Shown: one piece after another, positions 31,752 to 40,372 of the stretch
Numbering within the stretch: position 1 is the stretch's first letter
Layout of the letters: the number at the start of each line of letters is the position of its first letter
DNA from: Desulfarculaceae bacterium
GTDB lineage: Bacteria > Desulfobacterota > Desulfarculia > Desulfarculales > Desulfarculaceae
NCBI GenBank assembly: GCA_021737645.1
Contig: JAIPDO010000026.1
Location: 1 to 52,642 of the forward strand
DNA length: 52,642 bases
Reading direction: 5' to 3'
Made by a program: the position numbers and the translations under genes
Notes under the pieces: model-generated
Seen by the model: the letters and a program-made list of their open reading frames with translations, nothing else
Told to the model about the DNA's origin: nothing
The model's database searches: none

Positions 31752-33542
31752 TTGTCTGAACGATTCATATCCGAACTGAAACGCACCCACTCCTGCGGCG
31801 AGTTGGGCCTTGACGACGTGGGCAGCCAGGTGGTTCTCATGGGCTGGGCCATGCGCCGCCGGGACCACGGCGGGCTCATCTTCGTGGACCTCAGGGACCG
31901 CGAGGGCATCACCCAGGTGGTGTTCAACCCCGAGGTGGACGAAGGGTCTCACGGAGAGGCCCACACCATCCGCAGCGAGTTCTGCATCGCCCTAAAAGGC
32001 ACGGTGCGCGCCCGGCCCGAGGGCATGACCAACTCCAATCTGGTCACCGGCGGGGTCGAGGTCTACGTGGACCAGTTCGAGATCCTAAACCCCAGCAAGA
32101 CCCCGCCCTTCATGCTGGAGGAGTGGATCGAGGTCAACGAGAACATCCGCCTGAAATACCGCTATCTGGACCTGAGGCGGCCGGAGATGTACGCCAACCT
32201 GCTGCTCAGGCACCGGGCGGCGGCCGCGGCCCGGCGCTTTCTCAACGAGAACAGCTTCTTGGAGGTGGAGACCCCCTTCCTCACCAAGTCCACCCCCGAG
32301 GGGGCGCGGGACTATCTGGTACCCAGCCGGGTTAGCCCCGGCCGGTTCTACGCCCTGCCTCAATCACCCCAGCTTTTCAAGCAGTTGCTCATGATGGGCG
32401 GGGTGGAGCGCTACTACCAGATCGCGCGCTGCTTCCGCGACGAGGACCTAAGAGCCGACCGCCAGCCCGAGTTCACCCAGGTGGACCTGGAGATGAGCTT
32501 CGTTAACGAGGACGACGTCATGGACCTCACCGAGGGCCTGGTGGCGGAGATCGTCAAGGAGGCCACGGGCCAACAGATGAGCCTGCCGGTGCCGCGCATG
32601 ACCTATGACCAGGCCATGGACCGCTACGGCCTGGACGCCCCGGACGTGCGCTTCGGCCTGGAGTTGGTGGAGGTCACCGACCTGGTGGCCGACGCCGAGT
32701 TCAAGCTGTTTGCCACCGCCGCGGCCAAGGGGCTGTTGGTCAAGGCCATCAACGGCAAGCAGATGGCCACGCTCAGCCGCAAGGACCTGGACGACCTGAC
32801 CAGCTATGTGGCCGATTTCGGGGCCAAGGGCCTGGCCTGGGTCAAGATCAAGCCCGAGGGCGAGTGGCAGTCCCCCATCGCCAAATTCTTTACCCCCGAA
32901 CTGCAGCAGGCCATAAACCAGCGTTTGGACGCGGTTGAGGGCGATATTCTGTTCTTCGGGGCCGATGTCCCGGCCGTGGTGCACGAGTGCCTGGGACGTT
33001 TGCGCCTGGAGCTGGCCCGGCGTTTCGAGTTGAACAAGGACAAGAGCCTTACCTTCTGCTGGGTCACCGATTTCCCCATGGTGGAATACAATCCGGACGA
33101 AAAGCGCTGGGAAGCCATGCACCACCCCTTCACCAGCCCGCGCCAGGAGGATTTAGAACTGCTGGCCAGCGACCCGGGCAAGGTCAAGGCCAGGGCCTAC
33201 GATTTGGTGCTCAACGGCAGCGAGGTGGGCGGCGGCTCCATCCGTATTCACCGTCCTGACGTGCAAGCCCAGGTATTTGAGGCGCTTGGCATATCAGATG
33301 AAGAAGCACAGGAGAAGTTCGGGTTCTTGCTTGAGGCCCTCACCTACGGGGCCCCGCCCCACGGCGGCTTGGCTCTTGGTTTCGACCGGCTGGTGGCCAT
33401 TTTGGCCGGGGAGCCTTCCATCCGCGAGGTGATCGCCTTCCCCAAGACTCAAAAAGCCTCCTGCCCCCTCACCGAGGCCCCTTCCAAGGTTGCCGCCGGC
33501 CAACTTTTGGAGTTGGGCCTGCGCCTGGACAAGACCGAATGA
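31752..33542 (+). CDS. aspS: Aspartyl-tRNA synthetase
   Basis: The 596-residue protein has the bacterial AspRS plan: N-terminal OB fold (CGELGLDDVGSQVVLMGWAM), motif 2 (FRDEDLRADRQPEFTQVD), the ~100-residue GAD insertion typical of bacteria, and motif 3 (GLALGFDRLVAIL). It charges tRNA-Asp and possibly also tRNA-Asn, as in many deltaproteobacteria, but the discriminating residues were not assessed. TTG start with AGGAG about nine bases before it. Co-transcribed with hisS, a common pairing in bacteria. Confidence 0.96.
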   Translation: MSERFISELKRTHSCGELGLDDVGSQVVLMGWAMRRRDHGGLIFVDLRDREGITQVVFNPEVDEGSHGEAHTIRSEFCIALKGTVRARPEGMTNSNLVTGGVEVYVDQFEILNPSKTPPFMLEEWIEVNENIRLKYRYLDLRRPEMYANLLLRHRAAAAARRFLNENSFLEVETPFLTKSTPEGARDYLVPSRVSPGRFYALPQSPQLFKQLLMMGGVERYYQIARCFRDEDLRADRQPEFTQVDLEMSFVNEDDVMDLTEGLVAEIVKEATGQQMSLPVPRMTYDQAMDRYGLDAPDVRFGLELVEVTDLVADAEFKLFATAAAKGLLVKAINGKQMATLSRKDLDDLTSYVADFGAKGLAWVKIKPEGEWQSPIAKFFTPELQQAINQRLDAVEGDILFFGADVPAVVHECLGRLRLELARRFELNKDKSLTFCWVTDFPMVEYNPDEKRWEAMHHPFTSPRQEDLELLASDPGKVKARAYDLVLNGSEVGGGSIRIHRPDVQAQVFEALGISDEEAQEKFGFLLEALTYGAPPHGGLALGFDRLVAILAGEPSIREVIAFPKTQKASCPLTEAPSKVAAGQLLELGLRLDKTE

Positions 33543-33571
33543 CAAGTTGGTGTCAAAATAGGCAACATCTA

Positions 33572-33601
33572 TTGACTTAATGCCGCAAAGCTGCCTAAAA
33601 T
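33572..33601 (+). promoter_or_regulatory. Promoter of the LysM lipoprotein gene
   Basis: TTGACT at 33572-33577 and TAAAAT at 33596-33601 are separated by 18 bases, about 130 bases before the start of the lipoprotein gene. Confidence 0.45.
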
Positions 33602-33729
33602 TGCTTTTAGAGCTTAGAACGTGATAACTTAGGGTTAAGAGATTCTACAGCACCGCTACCAAGGGCGGTTTAGTAGCAGTAGATTTGAACCTCGCTTCTT
33701 GGGAGGAATTTATTAAGGAGGATATGGGA

Positions 33730-34188
33730 ATGACCAGGTTAAAGAAAGTGTTGCCCTGGATGGTGGTTTTGGCCGCCTTGGGGTTGCTGGGTGGTTGCGC
33801 TTCGGTGTGTGGGGTGGAAAAAGCTCCCCCTAAGGCTCCCCCTCCGCCTCCCGCCATCAAGAAGTGGACTCCTCCCAAGCCGATGCCGGTGACTGAGAAG
33901 CCGGCTCCCGCGCCCGCGTTGCCCACCACCTACACCGTGGAGAAGTGCGACGACTTGTGGAGCATCTCCGCAAAGCCCCAGATTTACAACGATCCTTGGC
34001 TGTGGTGCCTGCTTTACAACGCCAACAAGGGTAAAATCAAGAATCCCAACAAGCTTGCGGTGGGAACCGTGCTGACGGTACCCCGTGGCGTGAGCGATGC
34101 CGATAAGGCTGATGCGCGCAAGTGCTCCATGAAGTTCCCCAAGTACATGCCTCCCAAGGGAGCCAAGCGCTACTGCCCGCCCAAGTAA
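33730..34188 (+). CDS. LysM-like lipoprotein
   Basis: The ~152-residue protein has a lipoprotein signal (MTRLKKVLPWMVVLAALGLL) with lipobox LLGGC, a Pro-rich spacer (residues ~30-65), and a LysM-type domain (TYTVEKCDDLWSISAKPQIY...LGVGTVLTVPRG) that should bind peptidoglycan glycan chains. Two ATGs are close; 33730 is preferred because AAGGAGG lies eight bases before it, against two bases for 33724. It has its own promoter and a strong terminator. Probably an outer-membrane lipoprotein that contacts the wall. Confidence 0.85.
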   Translation: MTRLKKVLPWMVVLAALGLLGGCASVCGVEKAPPKAPPPPPAIKKWTPPKPMPVTEKPAPAPALPTTYTVEKCDDLWSISAKPQIYNDPWLWCLLYNANKGKIKNPNKLAVGTVLTVPRGVSDADKADARKCSMKFPKYMPPKGAKRYCPPK

Positions 34189-34252
34189 GGCCTTAAGTAA
34201 CTCCACCGGGACCACTTTTGGGTGGCCCGTAGCCTTACAACCAAACACATCC

Positions 34253-34300
34253 CCGGAGGGAGCGCCCTTTGACTAGGGCGTTCCCTTCCGGTATTTTTTT
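34253..34300 (+). terminator. Intrinsic terminator after the LysM lipoprotein gene
   Basis: CCGGAGGGAGCGCCCT and AGGGCGTTCCCTTCCGG form a long, nearly perfect stem with a six-base loop, followed by TATTTTTTT. Confidence 0.9.
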
Positions 34301-34339
34301 GCGGTGGTATGTAATAATAGCACGCAGAAGAGGTGCAAA

Positions 34340-36172
34340 ATGGCGAACTGGAACTCCAACCGCAGATTATTGGATCATAAACATCAGTCGGATTACCTCA
34401 AATTAGAAGACCTCGACCAACCGCAATTGTTTCGAGATATTTTTCCGTATGATGAAGTATGCCGTATCGATTTTGACCACAAGCTACTGCCGCTGACTCC
34501 GGCCGACGAATGGTTCATAACCGACACCACCTTCCGCGACGGCCAGCAGGCGCGCCCGCCCTACAAGGCCAAGCAGATCGTGGCCATCTACGATATGTTG
34601 CACAAGCTTTCCGGGCCCAAGGGAATTATCCGCCAGAGCGAGTTTTTCCTCTACAGCCAGAGGGACAAGGAGGCGGTGGAGCAGTGCCTGGCCCTGGGAC
34701 ACCGTTTTCCGGAAATCACCGGCTGGGTGCGGGCCAAAAAAGAGGAGCTGGCCGAGGTCAAGAAGATGGGCCTCAAGGAGACCGGCATCCTCACCTCGGT
34801 GAGCGACTACCACATCTATCATAAGATGAACACCACCCGGGCCAAGGTCTTGGACAAGTACCTGGGCGTGGTCAAGGACGCCCTGTCCCTGGGCCTGATT
34901 CCCCGCTGCCACTTTGAGGACATCACCCGGGCCGACATCTACGGCTTCGTGGTTCCTTTCGCCCTGGAGTTGGCCAAGCTGCGCCGGGAGTCGGGCATCG
35001 GCATCAAGATTCGCCTGTGCGACACCATGGGCTATGGGATCACCTATCCCGGCGCGGCCCTGCCCCGCAGCGTGGACAAGCTGGTGCGGACCATGATCGA
35101 CGACGCGGACTGCCCCGGCAAGCTCATGGAGTGGCACGGTCACAACGACTTCTACAAGGTGCTTATCAACGCCTCCACCGCCTGGCTCAACGGCTGCTCC
35201 GGGGCCAACGCCACGGTGCTGGGCTTTGGCGAGCGCACCGGAAACACGCCCTTGGAGGCCCTGGTCATCGAGTACATCTCCTTGAAGGGCAAGACCGACG
35301 GCATGGACACCAGGTTGATCACCGAGCTGGCCGAGTACTTTGAAAAAGAAATCGGCTTCCGCATCCCTCCCACCACTCCCTTTGTGGGCCGCGACTTCAA
35401 CTCCACCAAGGCGGGCATCCACGCCGACGGCCTGGTGAAGAACCCGGAAATTTACAATATTTTCGACACCGAGAAGATACTCAACCGGCCCTACACCATC
35501 GCCATCACCGACAAGAGCGGGGCCGCGGCCATTTCCCACTGGGTGAACCAGCGCCTGAAGCTGGCCCCGGAGCGCATCGTGGACAAGCGGCATCCGGGTA
35601 TCATCAAGATAAATAAGTGGGTGCAGGAGCAATATGAGGAGGGGCGTCTGACCTCCATTGGCAACTCCGAGTTGGAGGTGGTGGCCCGCAAGCACCTGCC
35701 CGAGTTGTTCCTCAGCGAGTTCGACCGCTTGAAGGACCGGGCCAAGAAGCTGGCCCTGGACCTGGGCGCCCAGCTCATCGACCGCCCGGAGCTCAAGACC
35801 CTGGCCCCGGCGGTAATGGAGCCGGTGTTGCAGGAGTTCCTGGACAAAAACCCCTTCATCCAGTTCCTGTATGTGGTAAACCCGCAGGGGTACAAAATTA
35901 CCAGAAATATCACCAACATCGTCGATCGGGCCAAGTATTCCGGCCTCCAGTTGGAGACCGACTTCAGCGACCGCGACTGGTTCATCAAGCCCATGAAGGA
36001 CGGAAAGCTCCATGTGAGCGAGTTCTACAGCAGCAAGATAACCGGGGCCTTGTGCATTACCATGAGTGGACCGGTGCGCGACGAAAGCGACTCCATCGTG
36101 GGCGTGCTCGGAGCGGATATCCGCTTTGAGGATCTGGCCAAATTGGAGGCCGAGGAAAAGGCGGAGGAGTAG
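34340..36172 (+). CDS. Re-citrate-synthase-like / isopropylmalate-synthase-family enzyme with C-terminal Cache-like domain
   Basis: The ~610-residue protein has a DRE-TIM metallolyase barrel (residues ~58-380): TDTTFRDGQQARPP at ~61-74 with the metal Asp and catalytic Arg, EWHGHNDFYK with the metal histidines, and GFGERTGNTPLEALV. This matches the isopropylmalate/homocitrate synthase group that includes Re-citrate synthase of anaerobes. It lacks the RDAHQS motif of the pyruvate-carboxylase/5S branch. Residues ~500-605 (QFLYVVNPQGYKITRNI, FSDRDWFIKPM, ALCITMSGPVRDESDSIVGV) resemble a Cache/PDC ligand-sensing domain. ATG 34340 with GAGGTG upstream is preferred to 34304. It precedes the biotin/mutase genes. 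Confidence 0.72.
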   Translation: MANWNSNRRLLDHKHQSDYLKLEDLDQPQLFRDIFPYDEVCRIDFDHKLLPLTPADEWFITDTTFRDGQQARPPYKAKQIVAIYDMLHKLSGPKGIIRQSEFFLYSQRDKEAVEQCLALGHRFPEITGWVRAKKEELAEVKKMGLKETGILTSVSDYHIYHKMNTTRAKVLDKYLGVVKDALSLGLIPRCHFEDITRADIYGFVVPFALELAKLRRESGIGIKIRLCDTMGYGITYPGAALPRSVDKLVRTMIDDADCPGKLMEWHGHNDFYKVLINASTAWLNGCSGANATVLGFGERTGNTPLEALVIEYISLKGKTDGMDTRLITELAEYFEKEIGFRIPPTTPFVGRDFNSTKAGIHADGLVKNPEIYNIFDTEKILNRPYTIAITDKSGAAAISHWVNQRLKLAPERIVDKRHPGIIKINKWVQEQYEEGRLTSIGNSELEVVARKHLPELFLSEFDRLKDRAKKLALDLGAQLIDRPELKTLAPAVMEPVLQEFLDKNPFIQFLYVVNPQGYKITRNITNIVDRAKYSGLQLETDFSDRDWFIKPMKDGKLHVSEFYSSKITGALCITMSGPVRDESDSIVGVLGADIRFEDLAKLEAEEKAEE

Positions 36173-36191
36173 GCTGAGAGGGGCTTGGGCC

Positions 36192-36221
36192 TTGACAAGT
36201 TTGAGTATCTCGGTCTATTCT
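36192..36221 (+). promoter_or_regulatory. Possible promoter before the biotin carrier gene
   Basis: TTGACA at 36192 and TATTCT at 36216 have an 18-base spacer, about 80 bases before the TTG start. The -10 is imperfect. Confidence 0.35.
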
Positions 36222-36302
36222 TCCATGATCTTATTTTAGTCACCTAAGAGTGATATCTAAATTGAGGCCGCTAGCCTCGAGGTTTTCATAGGGAGGAATA
36301 CT

Positions 36303-36515
36303 TTGGCAGAAATAAAAGCACCCATGGGCGGCAAAGTCATCAAGGTTTCGGTTAAAGTCGGCGACCAGATCGGCGAGGACGACGAGGTAGCCGTACTCGA
36401 GGCCATGAAGATGGAAATGCCCATCCTCTCTGAGGAAGACGGCACCGTCGCCGAGGTGAAAGTCGAAGCCGGCCAGACGGTAGAAGCCGAACAGGTTCTG
36501 GTGGTTCTCAGTTAG
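36303..36515 (+). CDS. Biotin carboxyl carrier protein (short)
   Basis: The 70-residue protein is only a biotinyl domain. The biotinylated lysine is in EAMKMEM (about K37) within VAVLEAMKMEMPIL, flanked by the hammerhead beta-strands. There is no Pro/Ala linker or oligomerisation segment as in acetyl-CoA carboxylase AccB, so it is of the transcarboxylase/decarboxylase type. It starts with TTG seven bases after GGGAGG. It carries CO2 between active sites, presumably to or from the carboxyltransferase encoded next. Confidence 0.92.
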   Translation: MAEIKAPMGGKVIKVSVKVGDQIGEDDEVAVLEAMKMEMPILSEEDGTVAEVKVEAGQTVEAEQVLVVLS

Positions 36516-36541
36516 CTGGGTAGAACCCCAATGTCAGGCAC

Positions 36542-36593
36542 CGCGGGCTGCCCAGACGGACTTAAATCCGGCTGGGCAGCCCGCGATCTTTTT
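36542..36593 (+). terminator. Intrinsic terminator or attenuator between biotin carrier and carboxyltransferase
   Basis: CGCGGGCTGCCCA and TGGGCAGCCCGCG form a perfect 13-bp stem with an internal CGGA/TCCG extension, followed by ATCTTTTT. Because it lies inside an apparent operon it may set different expression levels for the carrier and the enzyme. Confidence 0.85.
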
Positions 36594-36665
36594 GAGTAAC
36601 GCTTTTTCGCCTCCCGCTTCCTGCCCATTAAAAGGATGCGGAATTTAACAGAGGAGAGTTCCCAA

Positions 36666-38231
36666 ATGGACAACGTGCCGGTCACCACCAAGGAAAAGAT
36701 CGAAGATCTTAAAAAACGCGACGAGCTGGCTCGCCTGGGTGGTGGCGTAAAGCGCATCGAGTCGCAGCACGCCAAGGGCAAGATGACCGCCCGCGAGCGC
36801 ATCGAAGCCTTATTGGATGCCAACACCTTTGAAGAGTTCGACCGATTCGTGGTGCATCGCTGCACCGACTTCGGCATGGACAAATCCAAGATCCCGGGTG
36901 ACGGGGTGGTCACTGGCTACGGCCGGGTCAACGGCCGCCCGGTGTTTGTGTTCAGCCAGGATTTCACCGTGTTCGGTGGCTCGCTGTCAGGCCCCTTCGG
37001 CGAAAAAGTCTGCAAGGTCATGGACCTGGCGGTCAAGGCCGGAGCCCCGGTCATCGGGCTAAACGACTCGGGCGGGGCGCGCATCCAGGAGGGCGTGGTC
37101 TCCCTGGGCTCCTACGGTGAAATATTCAGGCGCAACGTGCTCTCCAGCGGAGTGGTCCCCCAGATCAGCGCCATCATGGGCCCCTGCGCCGGGGGCGCGG
37201 TGTATTCACCGGCCATCACCGACTTCATCTTCATGGTGGACCAGACCTCCTACATGCACATCACCGGCCCGGCGGTGATCAAGTCGGTCACCGGCGAGGA
37301 GGTCACCAGCGAGACGGTGGGCGGAGCCAAGGTGCACAACACCAAGAGCGGCGTGGCCCACTTCATGGCCAAGGACGACGCCGAGTGCCTCCAGATGGTG
37401 CGCAGGCTGCTCTCCTACCTTCCTTCCAACTACGAGCAGAAACCCCCGGAGAAACACTCCGGCGACCCGGCCAGCCGCATGTCGCCCGAGTTGGACGAGT
37501 TCATCCCCGACAGCCCCAAGCAGCCCTACAACATGAAAAAGCTCATCAAGACCGTGGTGGACGCGGACAGCTTCTTCGAGGTCTCTAAGGGTTGGGCCAA
37601 GAACATGATCACCGCCTTTGGGCGCTTGGCGGGCATGGCGGTGGGCATAGTGGCCAACAACCCCATGCAAATGGCCGGGTGCCTGGACATCGACGCCAGC
37701 CGCAAGGGGGCGCGTTTCGTGCGTTTCTGCGACGCCTTCAACATTCCGGTGGTCACCTTCGTGGACGTGCCCGGCTTTTTGCCCGGAGTGCAGCAGGAGT
37801 ACGGCGGCATTATCTGCCACGGCTCCAAGATGATCTACGCCTACTGCGAGGCCACGGTGCCCCTGCTCACGGTGATCACCCGCAAGGCCTACGGCGGGGC
37901 CTACGACGTGATGGGCTCCAAGCACCACGGCGCGGACGTGAACTTTGCCTACCCCACCGCCGAGATCGCGGTGATGGGCCCCGAGGGAGCGGTGAACATC
38001 GTCTTCCGCCACGAGCTGGCCAAGGCCGAGGACAAGGACGCAACTTACAAGGAACTGGTGGACGAGTACCGGGCCAAGTTCGCCAGCCCTTACCGCGCGG
38101 CGGAGCTGGGATACATCGACGAGATCATCCTGCCCAGCCAGACCCGCAGCAAACTGATTAGAGCCCTAGAGGTGCTCAAGACCAAACGCACCTTCCGTCC
38201 CGAGCGCCGTCACGGCAACGTACCTCTGTAA
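36666..38231 (+). CDS. Acyl-CoA carboxyltransferase (propionyl-CoA/methylmalonyl-CoA type)
   Basis: The ~521-residue protein is a biotin-dependent carboxyltransferase of the PccB/MmdA/12S class. It has an N-terminal half with [33 protein letters not shown] and a C-terminal half with [34 protein letters not shown] and [17 protein letters not shown]. The oxyanion-hole GGA motifs are intact. It moves CO2 between carboxybiotin and propionyl-CoA. No biotin carboxylase gene is in the window, so it may work as a transcarboxylase or a decarboxylase subunit. ATG 36666 with AGGAGAG upstream is preferred to 36636. The mutase genes follow directly. Confidence 0.92.
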   Translation: MDNVPVTTKEKIEDLKKRDELARLGGGVKRIESQHAKGKMTARERIEALLDANTFEEFDRFVVHRCTDFGMDKSKIPGDGVVTGYGRVNGRPVFVFSQDFTVFGGSLSGPFGEKVCKVMDLAVKAGAPVIGLNDSGGARIQEGVVSLGSYGEIFRRNVLSSGVVPQISAIMGPCAGGAVYSPAITDFIFMVDQTSYMHITGPAVIKSVTGEEVTSETVGGAKVHNTKSGVAHFMAKDDAECLQMVRRLLSYLPSNYEQKPPEKHSGDPASRMSPELDEFIPDSPKQPYNMKKLIKTVVDADSFFEVSKGWAKNMITAFGRLAGMAVGIVANNPMQMAGCLDIDASRKGARFVRFCDAFNIPVVTFVDVPGFLPGVQQEYGGIICHGSKMIYAYCEATVPLLTVITRKAYGGAYDVMGSKHHGADVNFAYPTAEIAVMGPEGAVNIVFRHELAKAEDKDATYKELVDEYRAKFASPYRAAELGYIDEIILPSQTRSKLIRALEVLKTKRTFRPERRHGNVPL

Positions 38232-38244
38232 GGGGGAAAAAGTT

Positions 38245-39900
38245 ATGAGTAGTTTTGTTGAACAACTTCAGGCGTGGCAGGCCGGCGTCGACAAGATGCT
38301 GGCCAAGCGCCCTGAACGCAAAGAGCAGTTCACCACCATCAGTGGTTTGCCCATAGACCGGGTTTACCTGCCCGACGATCCCGGCCAGGAGTATGCCGAC
38401 AAGCTGGGCCTGCCGGGCAACTACCCCTACACCAGGGGGGTGCAGCCCACCATGTACCGGGGCCGCCTGTGGACCATGCGCCAGTACGCGGGCTTCGCCA
38501 CCGCCGCCGAGAGCAACCAGCGCTACCGCTATCTGCTGGACCAGGGCACCACCGGCCTCAGCGTGGCCTTTGACCTGCCCACCCAGATCGGCTACGACGC
38601 GGACCACAACCTGGCCCGCGGCGAGGTGGGCAAGGTGGGCGTGTCCATCAGCTCGCTGAAGGACATGGAGGTGCTGTTCGACCAGATCCCCCTGGACAAG
38701 GTCTCCACTTCCATGACCATCAACGCCCCGGCGGGCATCCTGTTGGCCATGTACATCGCGGTGGCTGAAAAACAGGGAGTAAAGCCGGAGCAACTCCGGG
38801 GCACTATCCAGAACGACATCCTCAAGGAGTACTCCAGCCGGGGCACCTACATCTTCCCGCCGCGTCCATCCATGCGCGTGATCACCAACATCTTCGCCTA
38901 CTGCGCCCAGGACGTGCCGATGTGGAACACCATCAGCATCAGCGGCTACCACATCCGCGAGGCGGGCAGCACGGCGGTGCAGGAGGTGGCCTTCACTTTG
39001 GCCAACGGCATGGCCTACGTGAAAGCGGCCATGGACGCGGGCCTGGACGTGGACCAGTTCGGCCCCCGGCTCAGCTTCTTCTTCAACGCCCACAGCGAAT
39101 TCCTGGAAGAGGTGGCCAAGTACCGCGCGGCGCGGCGCCTGTGGGCCAAGATAATGAAAGAGCGCTTCGGCTCCACCAACCCCAAGAGCATGATGGTGCG
39201 CTTCCACACCCAGACGGCCGGTTGCAGCCTCACCGCCCAGCAACCCAAAAACAACATCGTGCGGGTGGCCTTCCAGGCCATGAGCGCGGTGTTGGGCGGC
39301 ACCCAGAGCCTGCACACCAACTCCATGGACGAGGCGCTGAGCCTGCCCACCCAGGAGGCGGTGACCATCGCCCTCAGGACCCAGCAGATCATCGGCTACG
39401 AAACCGGGGTCACCGAGACGGTGGACCCGTTGGCCGGTGCCTACTACATTGAGCACCTCACCGACGAGATTGAGCGCCAGGCCGAGGACTACATCGTCCG
39501 CATCGACGAGATGGGCGGCGCGGTGTCGGCCATCGAGCAGGGCTTTGTGCAGCGCGAGATTCAGGAGGCCGCCTACGCCTATCAGAGGGCGGTGGAGGAC
39601 GACGAGCGCGTGGTGGTGGGGGTGAACAAGTTCGTGGTCAAGGAACCCCCGCCCACCGGTCTGCTCAGAGTGGACCCAAAGGTGCGCGAGGAGCAGGCGG
39701 CGGCCCTGGCCCAGCTACGGGCCGAACGCGACCAGAAGGCGGTGGACTCCGCCCTGGCCGAGCTGAAGACCGCGGCCGAGAACGACCAAAACCTGATGCC
39801 CCATTTCCTGAGCTGCGTGCGGGTCTACACCACCCTGGGCGAGATCTGCGGCACCCTGCGCGGGGTGTTCGGCGAATACCAGGCCCCCACGACCATCTAG
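38245..39900 (+). CDS. Methylmalonyl-CoA mutase, large (catalytic) subunit
   Basis: The 551-residue protein is the TIM-barrel part of a B12-dependent acyl-CoA mutase: [70 protein letters not shown] and [17 protein letters not shown]. It interconverts succinyl-CoA and methylmalonyl-CoA if it follows the family. The Tyr and Arg in [16 protein letters not shown] are those expected for methylmalonyl-CoA binding; other acyl-CoA mutases share them, so specificity is inferred mainly from context. The B12-binding domain is on a separate gene 12 bases downstream. ATG has AGGGGG just upstream. Confidence 0.93.
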   Translation: MSSFVEQLQAWQAGVDKMLAKRPERKEQFTTISGLPIDRVYLPDDPGQEYADKLGLPGNYPYTRGVQPTMYRGRLWTMRQYAGFATAAESNQRYRYLLDQGTTGLSVAFDLPTQIGYDADHNLARGEVGKVGVSISSLKDMEVLFDQIPLDKVSTSMTINAPAGILLAMYIAVAEKQGVKPEQLRGTIQNDILKEYSSRGTYIFPPRPSMRVITNIFAYCAQDVPMWNTISISGYHIREAGSTAVQEVAFTLANGMAYVKAAMDAGLDVDQFGPRLSFFFNAHSEFLEEVAKYRAARRLWAKIMKERFGSTNPKSMMVRFHTQTAGCSLTAQQPKNNIVRVAFQAMSAVLGGTQSLHTNSMDEALSLPTQEAVTIALRTQQIIGYETGVTETVDPLAGAYYIEHLTDEIERQAEDYIVRIDEMGGAVSAIEQGFVQREIQEAAYAYQRAVEDDERVVVGVNKFVVKEPPPTGLLRVDPKVREEQAAALAQLRAERDQKAVDSALAELKTAAENDQNLMPHFLSCVRVYTTLGEICGTLRGVFGEYQAPTTI

Positions 39901-39912
39901 GAGGAGCGAGCC

Positions 39913-40311
39913 ATGCACAAGATAAGAGTACTGGCGGCCAAGCCCGGCCTGGACGGTCACGACCGGGGAGTCAAGGTCATCGCCGCAGCCCTGAGGGACG
40001 CGGGAATGGAGGTGATCTACACCGGCCTGCGGCAAACCCCCGAGCAGATCGTGGCCACGGCCATGCAGGAGGACGTGGACGTCATCGCCCTGTCCATCCT
40101 GTCCGGAGCCCACGACTACCTCTTTCCCGAGGTGATGAAGCTCATCAAACAAAAGGGCATGGACAACGTGCTGGTGTTGGGCGGCGGAGTCATCCCCGAG
40201 GAGGACATCCCGGCCCTCAAAGCGGCGGGCATCGCCGAGGTCTTCGGACCGGGCACCAACACCCACAAGATCGTGGACTTCATCCAGGCCAACGCCAAGC
40301 CCCGCGGCTAA
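39913..40311 (+). CDS. Methylmalonyl-CoA mutase, cobalamin-binding subunit
   Basis: The 132-residue protein is a B12-binding domain: the base-off motif DxHxxG is LDGHDRG (residues ~14-20), then [18 protein letters not shown] and [14 protein letters not shown] for the nucleotide tail. It supplies the cobalamin histidine to the large subunit encoded 12 bases upstream. TAGGAGGAG lies before the ATG. This is the last gene of the operon. Confidence 0.95.
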   Translation: MHKIRVLAAKPGLDGHDRGVKVIAAALRDAGMEVIYTGLRQTPEQIVATAMQEDVDVIALSILSGAHDYLFPEVMKLIKQKGMDNVLVLGGGVIPEEDIPALKAAGIAEVFGPGTNTHKIVDFIQANAKPRG

Positions 40312-40332
40312 GCGGCCTCAGCTAAAAAACAG

Positions 40333-40366
40333 CGCGCGGGCTCCGCGAGGGGCCCGGGCGTTTTAT
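40333..40366 (+). terminator. Terminator after the mutase operon
   Basis: A nine-position stem between CGCGCGGGC and GCCCGGGCG with one G-G mismatch and a ten-base loop is followed by TTTTAT. Confidence 0.6.
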
Positions 40367-40372
40367 ACGGAA

